NCBI GenBank assembly: GCA_013115135.1
Contig: JABANP010000214.1
Location: forward strand, 20,570 to 84,569
Direction: 5' to 3'
From: Perkinsus olseni
Taxonomy: Eukaryota > Perkinsozoa > Perkinsida > Perkinsidae
Length of the DNA stretch: 64,000 nt
This document shows positions 24,064 through 39,590 of the stretch, piece after piece. A program made the position numbers and the translations under genes. The notes under the pieces were generated by a model, which was not told where the DNA came from, did not search any database, and saw nothing but the letters and a program-made list of their open reading frames with translations. Within the stretch, counting starts at the first letter, position 1; each line of letters starts with the position of its first letter.

Positions 24064-26014
24064 TTACTTCTCAAGGCGCTGCTCAAACTCAACCACCTTC
24101 TCTGCAGCTCCCGCGTTCGTGTGGACCTCCCACACGCCATCACAGCCCAGTATGATATGAGTATCTTTACTCGTCAAGGCCCGCACTCTAAAGATTCCTC
24201 CCATAACTCGCCTGCAGTGGCCTCTGCCGTCACCCACCTGATGTCCGGCATTCCAGATATAATTTGACACTCTGGATATAGCTTCTTGTCCTTCTTATAC
24301 CGATGGTCTCCGAGAGAGCGGGAGAGGTTGAGGTCGCCTGTTCAAGAATAGGGCCGCTGTCGGCAACACTCCAGAGGGCCCTCCTGAGCGCACCCAGTCA
24401 CCTTGGACTCGATCGCCTCCTTCGCACTGTTCGATGACTCCACCCGCCTGCGTTATGCGCTCCCTTTCGACGGGCTAAAACATCAACTGCAAAGGAAGGG
24501 ACTCTGACACTCGGCTGGTACCTGGGAGGGCTTGTGGTCCTCCGAGAGATCATACGCTTTGCCGTCGCGAACAACCATGCACCTGATGGAGAGCATAACA
24601 GACGAGAAGGTGAGTCCCCTTGAAGACCACCTCGAGTCGCCAGCATTTGCACAGATCAACCTTGGATACTCCTCGTCATCACCGAGAGCAACCAGACATA
24701 CGACAGCAGTGCATCCCTGAGAGGAAACGGTCACTCCCCCAGCCATGTGACAGCGAGTCCCACCTGCCCCTCGGGAGTGGAGTCCCGGCCAATAATGTCG
24801 TTCAAGGTCGATTGGCGCAGCTCCAGGAAGCCATCGTCGGTGCACGTCACACGCGACTCTGCAGACAGCAGCAGAACTCCATTGCAAAAATCAACGACAA
24901 GCCCAACCCGACCGCAGGGCCTTACTGATATCCTTGGGCAAGTTCGGTATGAGGAATTGAAGTAGAAAGAGCAAACCGTCGATTGCAACCTGAAGGTGCG
25001 GGACTCGACACTGCAGTGATGAAGTGTGGTGGTATCACCTGCTTCTTGTCCTTCTTACGCCCTTGCTCTGAGAAGGACACTTCCCACTCCCATCAGCTAC
25101 CTCATATCCATGCTTACTTTTTGACGCTGCGATCCTAGTACTTCGCCGACACTCCGCTAGCCCGGCACTCGGTGGCTCTACGTCCTTCATATCGCCATCA
25201 CCCGCCTCCTCAACCTCGCCCTCCTGAGAATGACCGAGCAGTGCTGGAGTAGTGCCTTGATGGCGAGGACCGTACACTGTCATCATCCGAGTCGTCCGAG
25301 TCTTCCATGTCTTCATCGCTGGAATCTTCACCAATCAAAGCGAGCAAGTCCCTTTTAACCTGCACTTCCGTTATCTCATTTCCCCCTTCCAGTCGGCCTA
25401 CCGTGTTCACAGGCAACCGAAGGATAGGGTCTGGACATGCTCCCTGTGCCTCCTTATCGAGCATAGCAACCTGATGATATAAACATGCTACAATCACTAC
25501 CACAACCCCGCCGGTAATGATAACCTCCTTCTTTCCTTTCTCTGTGATCATGAGCCTGTCAAGCTCCATGAAGGTCTCATGCAGGGCTCTCTCGTACTTC
25601 CCTTGACGGTACCTACCCAACCCCAGGAGTGAACCAACATGGACCCCATCCTGTGGCCTACGCTTCCCGATCAGTCAATATGGGAACAAGGTGCTTGGCG
25701 ACATACAACGCTACTGCCTGCCCACCATGACCATCGAAGACTCCAAAGATACCAATCCTGACAACGACACGACCTCGACCGCCAATTGCAGGCTTCGACC
25801 TTGGATATACTTCTTTTTTGCATCCCAGTGAGCTACATGTGCGTCCTCCATTGATCGACGCCAGCCTTGGACGCTCGAGACCGAAACAGCCAGCGGTCCC
25901 TGTACGAACAAGTCCCTCGCCGACGAGTCACCGAGTCAATACTACTACCCAATCAGCGCATTCAGTGTCCACATCTCGGACGGCTTCCTCCACACAAGAA
26001 AGGGAGGCTCCCAT
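24064..26014 (-). CDS. PP2C-family Ser/Thr protein phosphatase, putatively N-myristoylated, multi-exon
   Basis: A PPM/PP2C metal-dependent phosphatase. The proposed start at 26014 gives MGASLSCVEEAVRDVD, whose Met-Gly-x-x-x-Ser is the N-myristoylation consensus. A 49-nt intron then joins to SSVQGWRRSMEDAHVA, the first metal-binding motif. FGVFDGHGGQAVALYVAKH follows near 25.75 kb and supplies the DGHGG aspartate. Later exons give YERALHETFMELDRLM, GCTAVVCLV, ICANAGDSR, LSEDHKPSQ, SLGDHRYKKDKKLYPECQIISGMPDI and THIILGCDGVWEV, in family order, ending EQRLEK at 24064. The family dephosphorylates Ser/Thr using Mn/Mg ions. A Lys-rich acidic insert near 25.1-25.35 kb (DSSDEDMEDSDDSDDD) interrupts the catalytic domain. 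Exon joins between 24.3 and 24.6 kb are not resolved. Confidence 0.82.
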
Positions 26015-26459
26015 CCAAGCGAAGTGATAGAAAAACCGTAAAAGAAGACAGCCTGCTCAACATCATCAAACACCACCCCTCAAATTCAACATCTTCGAAG
26101 TGCTTAGAAAATTTTCACACCCCGGGCGATTGGAGGCCAGTGGACATGGATCGTGACCTCACAGCCGGAGAGGGCTTAGGCTGAGTTGACTTAGACATAG
26201 ACACGATCCCTTGCAGGATAACCTGAGGCAGGCGGACGGCTTCAACCGCCCTAGCCAATCCTGCGCGGGTTCAACCCCAGGCAGGTGCATCTTCTACTTG
26301 CACGAACCGATTCCACTCCAGTGGTCGCGTCCTCTGCATCAGAAGACCAAGCTCGGCCATGTTGTGGATCAGCATCTTGCAGTTCGACCCCGCCGGGGTG
26401 TCTCCACTGGCATGGGGCACCGCAGTGAGCTCTCGTACCGCTGAGAGCCGATATCGAAC
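26015..26459. other. Interval between two minus-strand genes
   Basis: The 3' flank of the helical-protein gene and promoter of the PP2C gene. A short minus-strand frame (26251-26490) overlaps the end of the upstream gene and could be a last exon, but no motif supports it. Nothing else recognised. Confidence 0.35.
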
Positions 26460-28278
26460 CTACTGGCGCCAGTCCCACGAACGTTCCCACGTGAGCCGCC
26501 CCCGAGCTACCTTCTCAGAAAACTCCTCAGTATCGCCATCTTCTCCAACAGGGGCATCATCCCACTTCCCAGGTGACTCCATCGCTACCACACTTGGAGG
26601 CGCCTCCACGCAGGGGCCCGGCAACCCCTCGCTAGGGGCCTCTACGATACCCGAGCAGCCCGTAGTTCGGCCCTCTGACGGCAGTACAAGACGCTCATAG
26701 ACGACATGCAGCTCCGCTGAGCTAGCCGAGGTAAAAGCTAGAGCTGTCGTGTTGAATAGATCAGCTGCAGATTCCTCCAAAAATAGCCGGCAAATCTTAC
26801 TCCGCTGCCACGGAGTTTGACTACTACCCTCACTTTGCCTCATCGGCTGATCGCTCAGCATCCGAGGCAAGCCTGTGGACGCAGCTGGCATACCGCCCTT
26901 GCCACGCTTCAGGGGAGAAGCACTCCTCGAGCGCGCTGTTGCCCCCATCTCTCTGTACAACAGTAAGTGCGGTAACCTCATGAGAAAATCAGGGTCCAAG
27001 GTCAACATCGCCTCCACAGGGATATCATCTTGGGCAGCCTGTACTATACCATAGGCCTCGACCAGAGCCTTCCTGTGAGACTGAACCGACAGGTATTTTG
27101 CAGCGACGACCCATGCCTCGTGGAACCTTCGTAAAGTCACTACCAGGCCACGGTTGTTGGCCAGGTGAGAGTTCAGCTGATACATGTGTTGCCCGTAACG
27201 CCTCAACAGCCTTCGGACACCGGTGAAGGTCGACACTAGATTTTTCGATAATTTCATCAGAATCGGGCATAACTGTTTCTCGGCACCTCCTGGCTTCTTC
27301 CCTAGAATCCTCTCAGCCTCCAACAAGCACTCTGGCGTGAAGATCGTTCTGGATTCCTCAGAGTCTGCTGGAGACACCAAGTCGTCTAGCTCACTTAACC
27401 GATCCATCACACGACCGAGGACAAGACGGTGGTAGGAGCTGCCTCGTCGAACGGCAGCATCATCCTGAAAGGCGGCCAAGCTCACGTCACTGCTGCCCAC
27501 GCCTGGTCATAGACCGTACTACCTCAGCATCCGAGAGATCTATCTCTGCTTCTATGGCCTCCCTCAGGGGACCGCATGCCTGCTTATGTATTACCTCAAT
27601 CTCCTCTAAGGCATGAACTTCGAAGCGACACCAAACAGAATCGAAGTAGGTCAATGAATTGGCTAGATCGCTCCGCACCATCGGGATGGTATTCGCCCGT
27701 AGGTTACCATAGGCCGCCACAATATCCTCACAGGTGCTGCGGAAGACGGTCCGGATGTTGCTGCATTCCGACAAGACCGTTTGAGAGACATCATACTGGA
27801 CTCCGTTAAGGAGGTAGGAAGGCAGGAGCGTGTAGGCGGTGACTAGAGTGTTGTAGAGATACCCAGCCACAGTGACCTCGGGGTTGTAGGCCCTTCGATA
27901 GCTCTTGTCCACTCGCTTTAACATCATCACATCACTAAGCCGATCGATGCTGTTAAGTACGATTATGAATGCATTTTTATCATCGGTACCTAGTACCTCG
28001 GTCCAGGAGGGTATGCTCTGTATAGCCTGCACGCATGCACATAAGGTAAGATACTCCTCAGTGTTGCGATACAACGAGTAGTCAATATTCAGTTGGTCTA
28101 GCCAAAGATCTCCAGAGCCTCTTCGAGATGAGGAGCTCCTCCGACCAGAGCTACCCCTTGACATGAGAAGTGACGTGCCATCACATGCGCTGACGATGAA
28201 GCCATCGCGCTCGCCATTCTGATCGATCTCTCTCCTCGGAGTCAGCACATGACTTTACTTTGACGAGCTGGGAACCAT
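26460..28278 (-). CDS. Unrecognised helix-rich protein, two large exons
   Basis: Two long minus-strand frames (27487-28248 and 26460-27500) overlap in different frames. They join cleanly if a 60-nt GT-AG intron is removed, with donor after LSDAE (GTAGTACGG) and acceptor before DDAAVRRGSS (CTTTCAG). The product is about 590 residues: a Ser/Arg-rich N-terminus, then long amphipathic helices (SLTYFDSVWCRFEVHALEEI and RRFHEAWVVAAKYLSVQSH are examples), and an acidic, Pro-rich C-terminus. Helical-bundle character resembles membrane-binding or tethering proteins, but I do not recognise a family. The start is uncertain: the frame lacks an early ATG, and the ATG at 28278 reaches it only through a very short 24-nt candidate intron. 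Confidence 0.6.
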
Positions 28279-32615
<4,337 letters not shown>

Positions 32616-32971
32616 AGTCTTTCTACCTGCACGTTCACCCGTATGCCGTCATCGCTGCAACTCAGTGCGGTATCCTTCTTCCGCCGTTCATTTGAGCCTT
32701 CCCGATGGCTGTTTATTTGATGCTGCTACTCTCAATACTCCGCTGCCGCTTGGCTGTATTCCTTCATTGTCACTATAGAACCAGCGGTGGTGTTCCTAAC
32801 AAGTTCTGTAACGTTAATGTACTCACTAGAGATACTACTGAGACGTTTCAAGTTCATTCGAGGATTGAGTTGAGTGAAGGTTCAGCCTTGCTGGGAGGGA
32901 GCCTAGTCGATATGGGCGCATTGTGAGGGACGATCGATTGGAGTTTTTTCTCTTGGGTGAGTATCAGTGTT
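32616..32971. other. Intergenic spacer, AlaRS to RPN6
   Basis: 356 bases containing the AlaRS 3' UTR and the RPN6 promoter. No repeat, RNA or coding signal was seen. Confidence 0.5.
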
Positions 32972-35175
32972 ATGTCGAGCGAATCACCGGAGCCGATGGA
33001 CTTGGACTCGCAGGAGCCTGAGAAGAGTGCTTTGCAGCTTGCATACGAGGAAGCGAAGGAAGTGTCAGCAAAGGGAGACAAGGATAAGGCTATCACCATG
33101 TAGTATGGGGCCTGGTGGGGATGTGATTCGAGAGTGACCAGAAGGGGACGAACGAGGCGAAGGGGATCGATCGGGCCATCAGGTTCGAGAAGATCATAGC
33201 CAATCTTGAGACCGACCCGAGTGCTGATGCTGTGAAGTGGGCCGAGAACTCTATCTATGGAATGGCCGACTGTCTCGTAGCCAAGAAGGACTCTCAGAGA
33301 CTTTGTACGTGATTGATCGGCTGACTGTACTGTTCGGTATGCCATTGATGCTCAGTCGGGCTGCAGAAGGAGTTGCGTCCGGTCCTGACCCTGATGGCTA
33401 AGGCAAAGACGGCTAAGATAGTCAGGACCCTTATAGACAAACTAGCCGAGATTGATGGTAATATCATGGTCGCTCAATAGTCCCTCGATACCTGATCACT
33501 ACTGTCGTGATCGCTCAGGCGCGACCGACCTCCAAATAAAAGCCTGTGAGGAGTGCATCGAGTGGTGTCGAGAAGGGAAGCGTAGTTTTCTAAGACACCG
33601 GGTGGAGACACGACTGGCGGATTTGGAGCTGCAGATTCACCAGTAATAGCCAGTTGTGGCTTCCATGCCGGTTAGAGCTCACTTCCCAAGGTATAACAAA
33701 GCGCTGGAGATTCTCACGGGGTTGGTGAAGGAAGTTAAGAAGATTGACGATAAACTGCTTCTGGTGGAGATCCACGTCATCGAGACTAAGGTGGAGATTC
33801 GCGTTGTTTCGAGCCGGCATGCGATGACACCCTCCCGAGTAGGTCCACTTTGCCCTTCAAAATATACCAAGAGCCAAGGCCTCCCTTACCGCTGCCAAGA
33901 CCAATGCCAATGCCATCCACTGTCCTCCTCTGATGCAGGCTGAAATGGACCTGCTCAGTGGCGTTATAAGCTGCCGAGAGAATGTAGTCTCTGTTAGCCT
34001 CTTTACAACGTCTATCCTTTATACCCTTCAGGATTATCGTACAGCATACTCGTACTTCTATGAGGCCTTCGAAGCCTTCAATCTCCAGCATGATCGGAGG
34101 AGAGCCGAGCAGTCTTTGAAGTAGTACATGGAGGACAACTCTCGCGCGTTGCAACTCTACACAGGTATATGGTACTTTCGCGGATAATGGGGGACCAGCC
34201 GGGAGAGGTGTTCAATATTCTCAAGGGCAAGGCTGGCCTCAAGTAGTATTGGGTGTGGACATCGACTCGATGGTAATGCCATACGTTGCTCCTTGTAAGA
34301 TACGGTGAAGGAAGATGCTTTGAGGGACTCGAGATGGTAGCTAAAGCACATGAGCAGAGGAGCTTACATGATTTCGAACATACTATGGAAGCGTAAGTGG
34401 GATGGATTATTAGAGGACTCAGCGAACCATGTTGCCGCCTGTACACTCGTCGCTGCTGTCTACACCTACTCATGCGCTGTAGATACAAAAGGAGCTGATG
34501 GATGATGATGCTGTCCTGAAGTACCACTTGACGGAGCTTAACGAGAGCCTGTTGGAGCAAAACTTACTCAAAATAATAGGTAGCCTTCCCTCCGAGGAGC
34601 ATTAGCTGGTCGATAGTCACATGCCATTTGCAGAACCCTTCGATCGCATTGAAATCCAGCACGTGGCCGAACTTATCGATCTGCCACTCGCCCGTGTGCA
34701 GAAGAAGTAGGCATTGCTTGGGAGTTGTCGCTCTGCCTGACCGCCTCGTCAGGTTGTCGGAGATGATCCTCGACGAGACCCTCTTGGGCACTCTGGATCA
34801 GGGAATCGGTGTATTGGTGGTTTACGATGAGTTAGAGGTAGCAGGCTGTCAGCAGCGGGCTGAGGTCAGGTTGGGGTCTTCAGGTTGAGAGAGTGCAGAA
34901 ACGGAAGGCGGAGGAGAGTACTAGCATGTATGATGACGCACTAGGTGATGGGGGTGGGATGGCTTCGTCGGGTGCTCGGCCAGCTACTCCTTAGCTGCTG
35001 TGTCGACAATCTGGATGGAAGTTGGGACGAGTCGATGATGATTCTGTTCATGTCAGCAACGATCGATGCTTGCTCCAACGTAGTGGACTCCCTGTACACC
35101 AAGACAACCACGATGCTCTTCGGCAATGGAGGCCCGAAGGCTAAGGAGAATGAGGGGAAGACTAAAGGAGCGTGA
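32972..35175 (+). CDS. RPN6: 26S proteasome regulatory subunit RPN6 (PSMD11), multi-exon
   Basis: A lid subunit that clamps the core particle to the regulatory particle. Exons assemble as LQLAYEEAKEVSAKGDKDKA, ENSIYGMADCLVAKKDSQRL, LTLMAKAKTAKIVRTLIDKL, ATDLQIKACEECIEWC, YNKALEILTGLVKEVKKIDD, KLLLVEIHVIETKV, then HFALQNIPRAKASLTAAKTN (TPR-like helices). They continue into the PCI domain: YRTAYSYFYEAFEAFNL, LLEQNLLKIIEPFDRIEIQH and LSEMILDETLLGTLDQGIGV. The C-terminal helix NVVDSLYTKTTTMLF precedes a short Lys-rich tail and the stop at 35173-35175. About 12 GT-AG introns of 44-112 nt are seen, for example one of 44 nt near 34.12 kb. The frame slips by one base at 34241-34250, where conserved KY..GVDIDSMV needs an extra base. 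Start chosen at the first in-frame ATG before the acidic N-terminus. Confidence 0.93.
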
Positions 35176-35337
35176 ATCGTGTGGTTCACAAAACACCGCG
35201 CTGTCTCTGTGAGTATTTAAGCTTCCTCAGCTCGTAGTGTTGTGTTGGTAACTATACCGAGGGGAGTGCATTGCGTGGTAGCTTTGGGCCGCGTTCGGCT
35301 AGGTAAACCGGCGTTTGATTTTTGAAGATGGCTTCGA

Positions 35338-35919
35338 CCGCGGCGATTACTGTGAACAGCGGAGGCCATTACGGAGAGATAGTTCTACCTGGACAGAAGA
35401 GGTAGTCGTCGTGCCGGGAACTGATGCTAACATCATCCGAATTACGCTACACCCCCTCGGTGTGGCCTACGGTCCTTCCTTAGGCATCTATACTAAAGAT
35501 TCGCGTCCACTGGCGCCCTATAGATTCTATAGGGTGATAGTGGGAGCGCACTCTTTCATGTACGGCTAGCGTCTTGGACTCGACAGGTCTGTGGGTTCAG
35601 GTGCGACTTTCTTCACGGAGGAGAGCCGGACTTGGTTCTGACGGACGAGCGGCCGCTGGCCGTAGGAGAGTACTTGAAAGGACGAATACGGGCCTTCCGT
35701 AGTATGGGGCCGCTGGTCACTCATATCCGACTGGATCTCGGCTGGGCATGTGGAATTGCAGAACTTGTTGTCAGTTCGCGACCCGACTTTGCCAGCGCTC
35801 ATCGAACTGTGTCGCGTACCTTCCGGAGTCAGCCCATCCCTCTGGTGTGTCGAGAACATAAGGTGAGGTATCAGCGCCGCAAGTTCGGGTCTGAGATAGC
35901 GCGACCCTTCCCGTTGTGA
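35338..35919 (+). CDS. Unrecognised gene downstream of RPN6 (at least two exons, boundaries uncertain)
   Basis: The ATG at 35338 opens MASTAAITVNSGGHYGEIVL, which runs to a potential GTAGTC donor. Further coding-like segments are IIRITLHPLGVAYGPSLGIYTK and, in another frame, LVLTDERPLAVGEYLKGRIRAF with GPLVTHIRLDLGWACGIAELVV, which ends at 35919. The last part has alternating beta-strand character and loosely recalls arrestin-like sandwiches (the phrase AVGEYLKGRI), but that is too weak to call. Whether these segments form one protein, or belong with the MOB gene that follows, is not settled. Confidence 0.35.
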
Positions 35920-36058
35920 TAGTCGCATGCGGAGCAATACACGTAAATGGCGTTTATAGGGCGGGGGATGGCGTGGAACGCCCTCCGAGGGAACCAACGT
36001 ACGCGACCACTTGTGTTCGCTTTAACGAGTACAGTTTCGGGCTTGACAGCGCTATATC

Positions 36059-37091
36059 ATGTCTGACAAACCGGGTGCTTCTGAAGCGATCGTGCTTGAT
36101 CGGCTCCTCGGTGGCTTTTGGTGGATCCACCGAGCTTTCACAGTCCGCTGGGATGCCGGCTAACTGACTGACCTCCTGTGTTAGGGAGTTCATGGTCGAG
36201 TTCAACAGGGTCATCGCGGAGGTCCAGCATGAATGCAATGAGGAGACCTGCCCGAGGATGAGCGCCACTGACGAGTGGCATTTCCTTTGCGCTGCCCACA
36301 GGAAGCCGATGGATGTAGTACTCTTCTAGCGACTGTTATCTCAACCGTTCTGTCGTCTTTTCTCTTGCCATAACGAGCGGTGCCATAACGGGCCCAGGGT
36401 CATTCACCCGGTCCTCCTCGTTCAGTGCTGTGCTATCGACTACATGGTACATACAGTGGACGGCTCTACTAACCTCATTCTGAGCTCCAAGAACTTCCCT
36501 GAGAGAACCAAGGTCCCACAAGCCAGCCTGAAGGTAATGAGTTCCGACCGGCAGTTGGCCTTAGGCGGGCTCCAACGAGTGGTGTTCCACCGGAAGCCTT
36601 CAGTTTATCCCGACGCTCTATCGTCGCCTTTATCGTATCTTCGGGCATCTCTTCCATCACCATCGAGCAGTGTTCTTCAAGGTTGAGGGCCAAAGCAGGA
36701 TGTGCGCACGCTTCACCCAATTCGTACGTATGCTAGTCAGTGAGGGCTGTTACATAATCAGCGTCAGGTGAGGATGCACGGTCTTCTCGGGCCTTCGAGT
36801 TCTGGCGCCGAGTCGTCTCGGAGTGGGTCGCCTGTGGAGTCCAACCTCTACTTGGTTCCTGACGCGGCCATCGGGCTGGCTCCTCCCATTCCCCCAGTAG
36901 CTACCTCACCATCGTCGAACACTTCGCCTGAGGTAAGTACTCGATTTCTCGCCTTCTCGGGGTTCAACATTCGATAGGTTGAACCGGAAACTCAGCCAGC
37001 TGGGGTATCGCCAACAAGGGAGGAGGAGGCATCTGGAGGCGTAGAAGAAGAGGAGGCTTCTGACACGGAGACGGTTGTGCGGGATGGATGA
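36059..37091 (+). CDS. MOB4/phocein-like MOB-family protein with disordered C-terminal extension
   Basis: MOB proteins are small kinase or phosphatase adaptors; MOB4 belongs to STRIPAK complexes. The diagnostic core begins at 36185 with REFMVEFNRVIAEVQHECNE. It goes on through ETCPRMSATDEWHFLCAAHR, KPMDC, CAIDYMVHTVDGSTNLIL, SSKNFPERTKVPQASLK, YRIFGHLFHHHRAVFFKVEG and RMCARFTQFVRM. The Cys pair in CNEETC and His residues in GHLFHHH fit the structural zinc site. LCAAHxxPxDC and the FP.R tract are MOB4-like rather than MOB1-like. After the fold comes a Ser/Pro-rich then acidic tail of about 90 residues, ending at 37091, which is longer than in animal MOB4. Upstream exons are not resolved; 36059 is the first candidate ATG, giving MSDKPGASEAIVLDRLL. 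Confidence 0.72.
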
Positions 37092-37222
37092 CCTGCCCAG
37101 CGGTTGACTGCATAGAGTGCCCTTTGTTCATTCGCTAGCATGCCTTGTGTTCGACTATTCGGGCATTCCCTCCCCGGAGTGACTAGTGAGTTCTATGCAG
37201 TTTCTAGGGCGTTGCAGGAGAC

Positions 37223-39440
37223 ATGTCTCCAGCAGCAGCAGAAGGAGGGTTCGCGAGTCTCGGCTTGTCGTCGACCACTCTGCGGTCACTCGCTCGAATG
37301 GGGTACGAGGAGGCTGCGCCCGTCCAGAGGCAGGCCATCCCTTTGGGTGAGCTTCCCAGGGAGACCTGGTGGCAGTTCCGGCGACCACGCATCTCCTGTT
37401 GTCAGGTCTCATCTTGGACCGATTTGATTATCCAGTCTAAATCGGGGAGCGGCAAGACGTGTGCCTTCGGTGTTATCATCTGCGAGCTGACCACACCGGA
37501 GATGGGGCAGGTCCAAAGCATTGTCATCGCTCCGAGTAGGGAGATAGTTAATCAAGTAAGTCCATCGCCGCCTGTCATGCTCCGCTAGCCCCAGTTGTTC
37601 TTCGCGGTGCTCTTCTCCCTTGCCCTATCGATTGCCTATAGTGAGTGGTATTGGTGCGCGATCAGATACGGGACGAGATGCTGCAGATCTGTCACTATTC
37701 CCATCAAGTTGTATCTACTGTAGGAGAGCTAACATCGAAGCAGGAAGAACAGCAGCCGGTGAGGATGCCGGATATTCTTATTGGCACCAGCAAGCAGGTG
37801 TACCTCCTATTTCGACGAACGACGTGAGCATGGCTTCGGAGTCTACCGACTCACAGTACGCATTCTGTCTCAGGTGTGCCGGTGTGCCCTGATGCTGCCC
37901 TGCTCGTCTTTGATGAGGCTGACATTATGCTAGACAACCCGAGGGACCGGAAGGTACTGCCGCCGCTCGAGCAGGCTTCCCGAGCTGCCTCGGTTCTACT
38001 CAGTGGTTGACTTACATCAGCCGTGGTCTCCACTATCTTTGTGCGGATGTTAAATTAGTGCTTTCCTCGGCCACAATGCCTCCCCACGTAAGCAATGGTG
38101 ATCTATAGGGTATCCGAGCTCCATGCTAGGACCACAGGTATTGCCGTACGCAGAAGACCTCCTGGAGTATTTGGAGCCAAAGAGCGGCCGGGAGTTCTCC
38201 AGGGCCACTCTGTGCAGGAGCGACACCACCAATCCAGCGTAAGGTCCTTTAAGAAATACCAGAAGGGGATTGTTTGGCGTGTGCAGAGAGAACGCGTTGT
38301 TGACCCACATCACCCACGCAGTCTGTGTTTTGCCCCGAGCAGCCAACGGCGATATACCATGGGGATTAGAGATGCTTCTGGGGATGCAGCGGTGAGTAGT
38401 ATTGGGTCACTCACGGCTCTCAGCGATAATCACCGAGGACACCAGCGGGTGCGAGTCTAGGGCGAAATGGCATACCCCAGCATCGTATAGAGAGCACCGA
38501 AGGGAATCACAAAAAAGTGCGGGGGAGAAGAGCTCTCTAGAATCTCTCCCGAGGAAGGGTGCGACACTTTCAATACCAGAATTGACAGCACTTGATATTG
38601 CTGAAATTGATTCTGCATAACTGCTCCCGTGTCTCACTGAGGAGCGAAAATCTACAGCAGCAATTTTCAATGCACCCTATCCTCAGGTATCACCAGTGCA
38701 TTGTTTTCTGTACGTCTGTTGTGCTGGTTAAAGACGGTTGCTTCCTACCTGCGTGAGAACGCACCATCGTCATGCAAGGTCATGGAGTCCTCTGAAGACC
38801 ACAGTGAGCCCAGGGTTTCGCTCGACACTTGGCAACGACGGTCGAGTCATCCAGTATGCTGTGCTTGCAGCGGGCCGTTCCGGTCAGGTCTTGCAGACCG
38901 TTCGGCGGCGATGAAGTTCCTCAACTCGCGAGAGCATGGCATAGTAGTTGCCACCGATGAAGTCTTCGCTCGAGGGGTCGACGGCCAACTTGTGGATCTG
39001 GTCATCAACATTGGCCTCCCGGAGGCCAAAGAAACGTATTCTTAGGCTGCTTGTCATTGGCACGTCATTTCCTGAACAATCAGGTATTCTGCACAGATCT
39101 GGTCGCTGTGGGCGTTTTGGTCGTCCCGGCACCTGCATCACCCTTCTAGAAGACGCAGGCGAGTTGGACGAAATACGGTATGATAGCCGGGGACCCGTCG
39201 GTGAGAGGTGTGACCTTTCGGCTCAGGTTCCTTTACGTTCAACTCGGTGTTCCTTTCGAGACTGTAGAATTGGAGCCGCCAGCTCCCGCTGCGGCTGCCT
39301 TGCCACCAGAAAACTGTTACTACTTTATGAGCAATCATCCCTTCACAGTTCACACTGATGTAGAGGCCAGGAAGCGTGACCTGTGGCAATTGCACGCCTC
39401 GGTATGGGGACTAACCACCTCTGAGGAAGGTCGGCAGTGA
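37223..39440 (+). CDS. DEAD-box RNA helicase, DDX20/Gemin3-like, multi-exon
   Basis: Motifs appear in helicase order. The Q motif is FASLGLSSTTLRSLARMGYE followed by PVQRQAIPLG. Motif I is DLIIQSKSGSGKTCAFGV after a 59-nt intron. Motif Ia is IVIAPSREIVNQ. Motif II is LLVFDEADIML and motif III is LSSATMPP. The C-terminal lobe carries GIVVATDEVFARGVD (motif V) and HRSGRCGRFGRPGTCITLL (motif VI). The order and the wording FxxLxLS...GFxxxxPVQxxAIPLG resemble DDX20, the helicase of the SMN complex, though DDX20 identity is inferred. The stop is at 39438-39440 after FMSNHPFTVHTDVEARKRDL. The middle (38.1-38.75 kb) is hard to assemble, and about 250 bp at 38450-38700 lacks coding signal, so a long intron or damage is possible. 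Confidence 0.75.
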
Positions 39441-39590
39441 CGGCAAGATGCTCATGTTGCGTTCCAGACTATCGTGCAGTCAAGTACGACAGCTTGATAC
39501 CACGCCTTAAACCTCTCGACACGATAAAAGCTGTATCACGTTTCTTTTTGATGATACAACTAAAATAACCGATTTTTGTTTACCCTCTTC

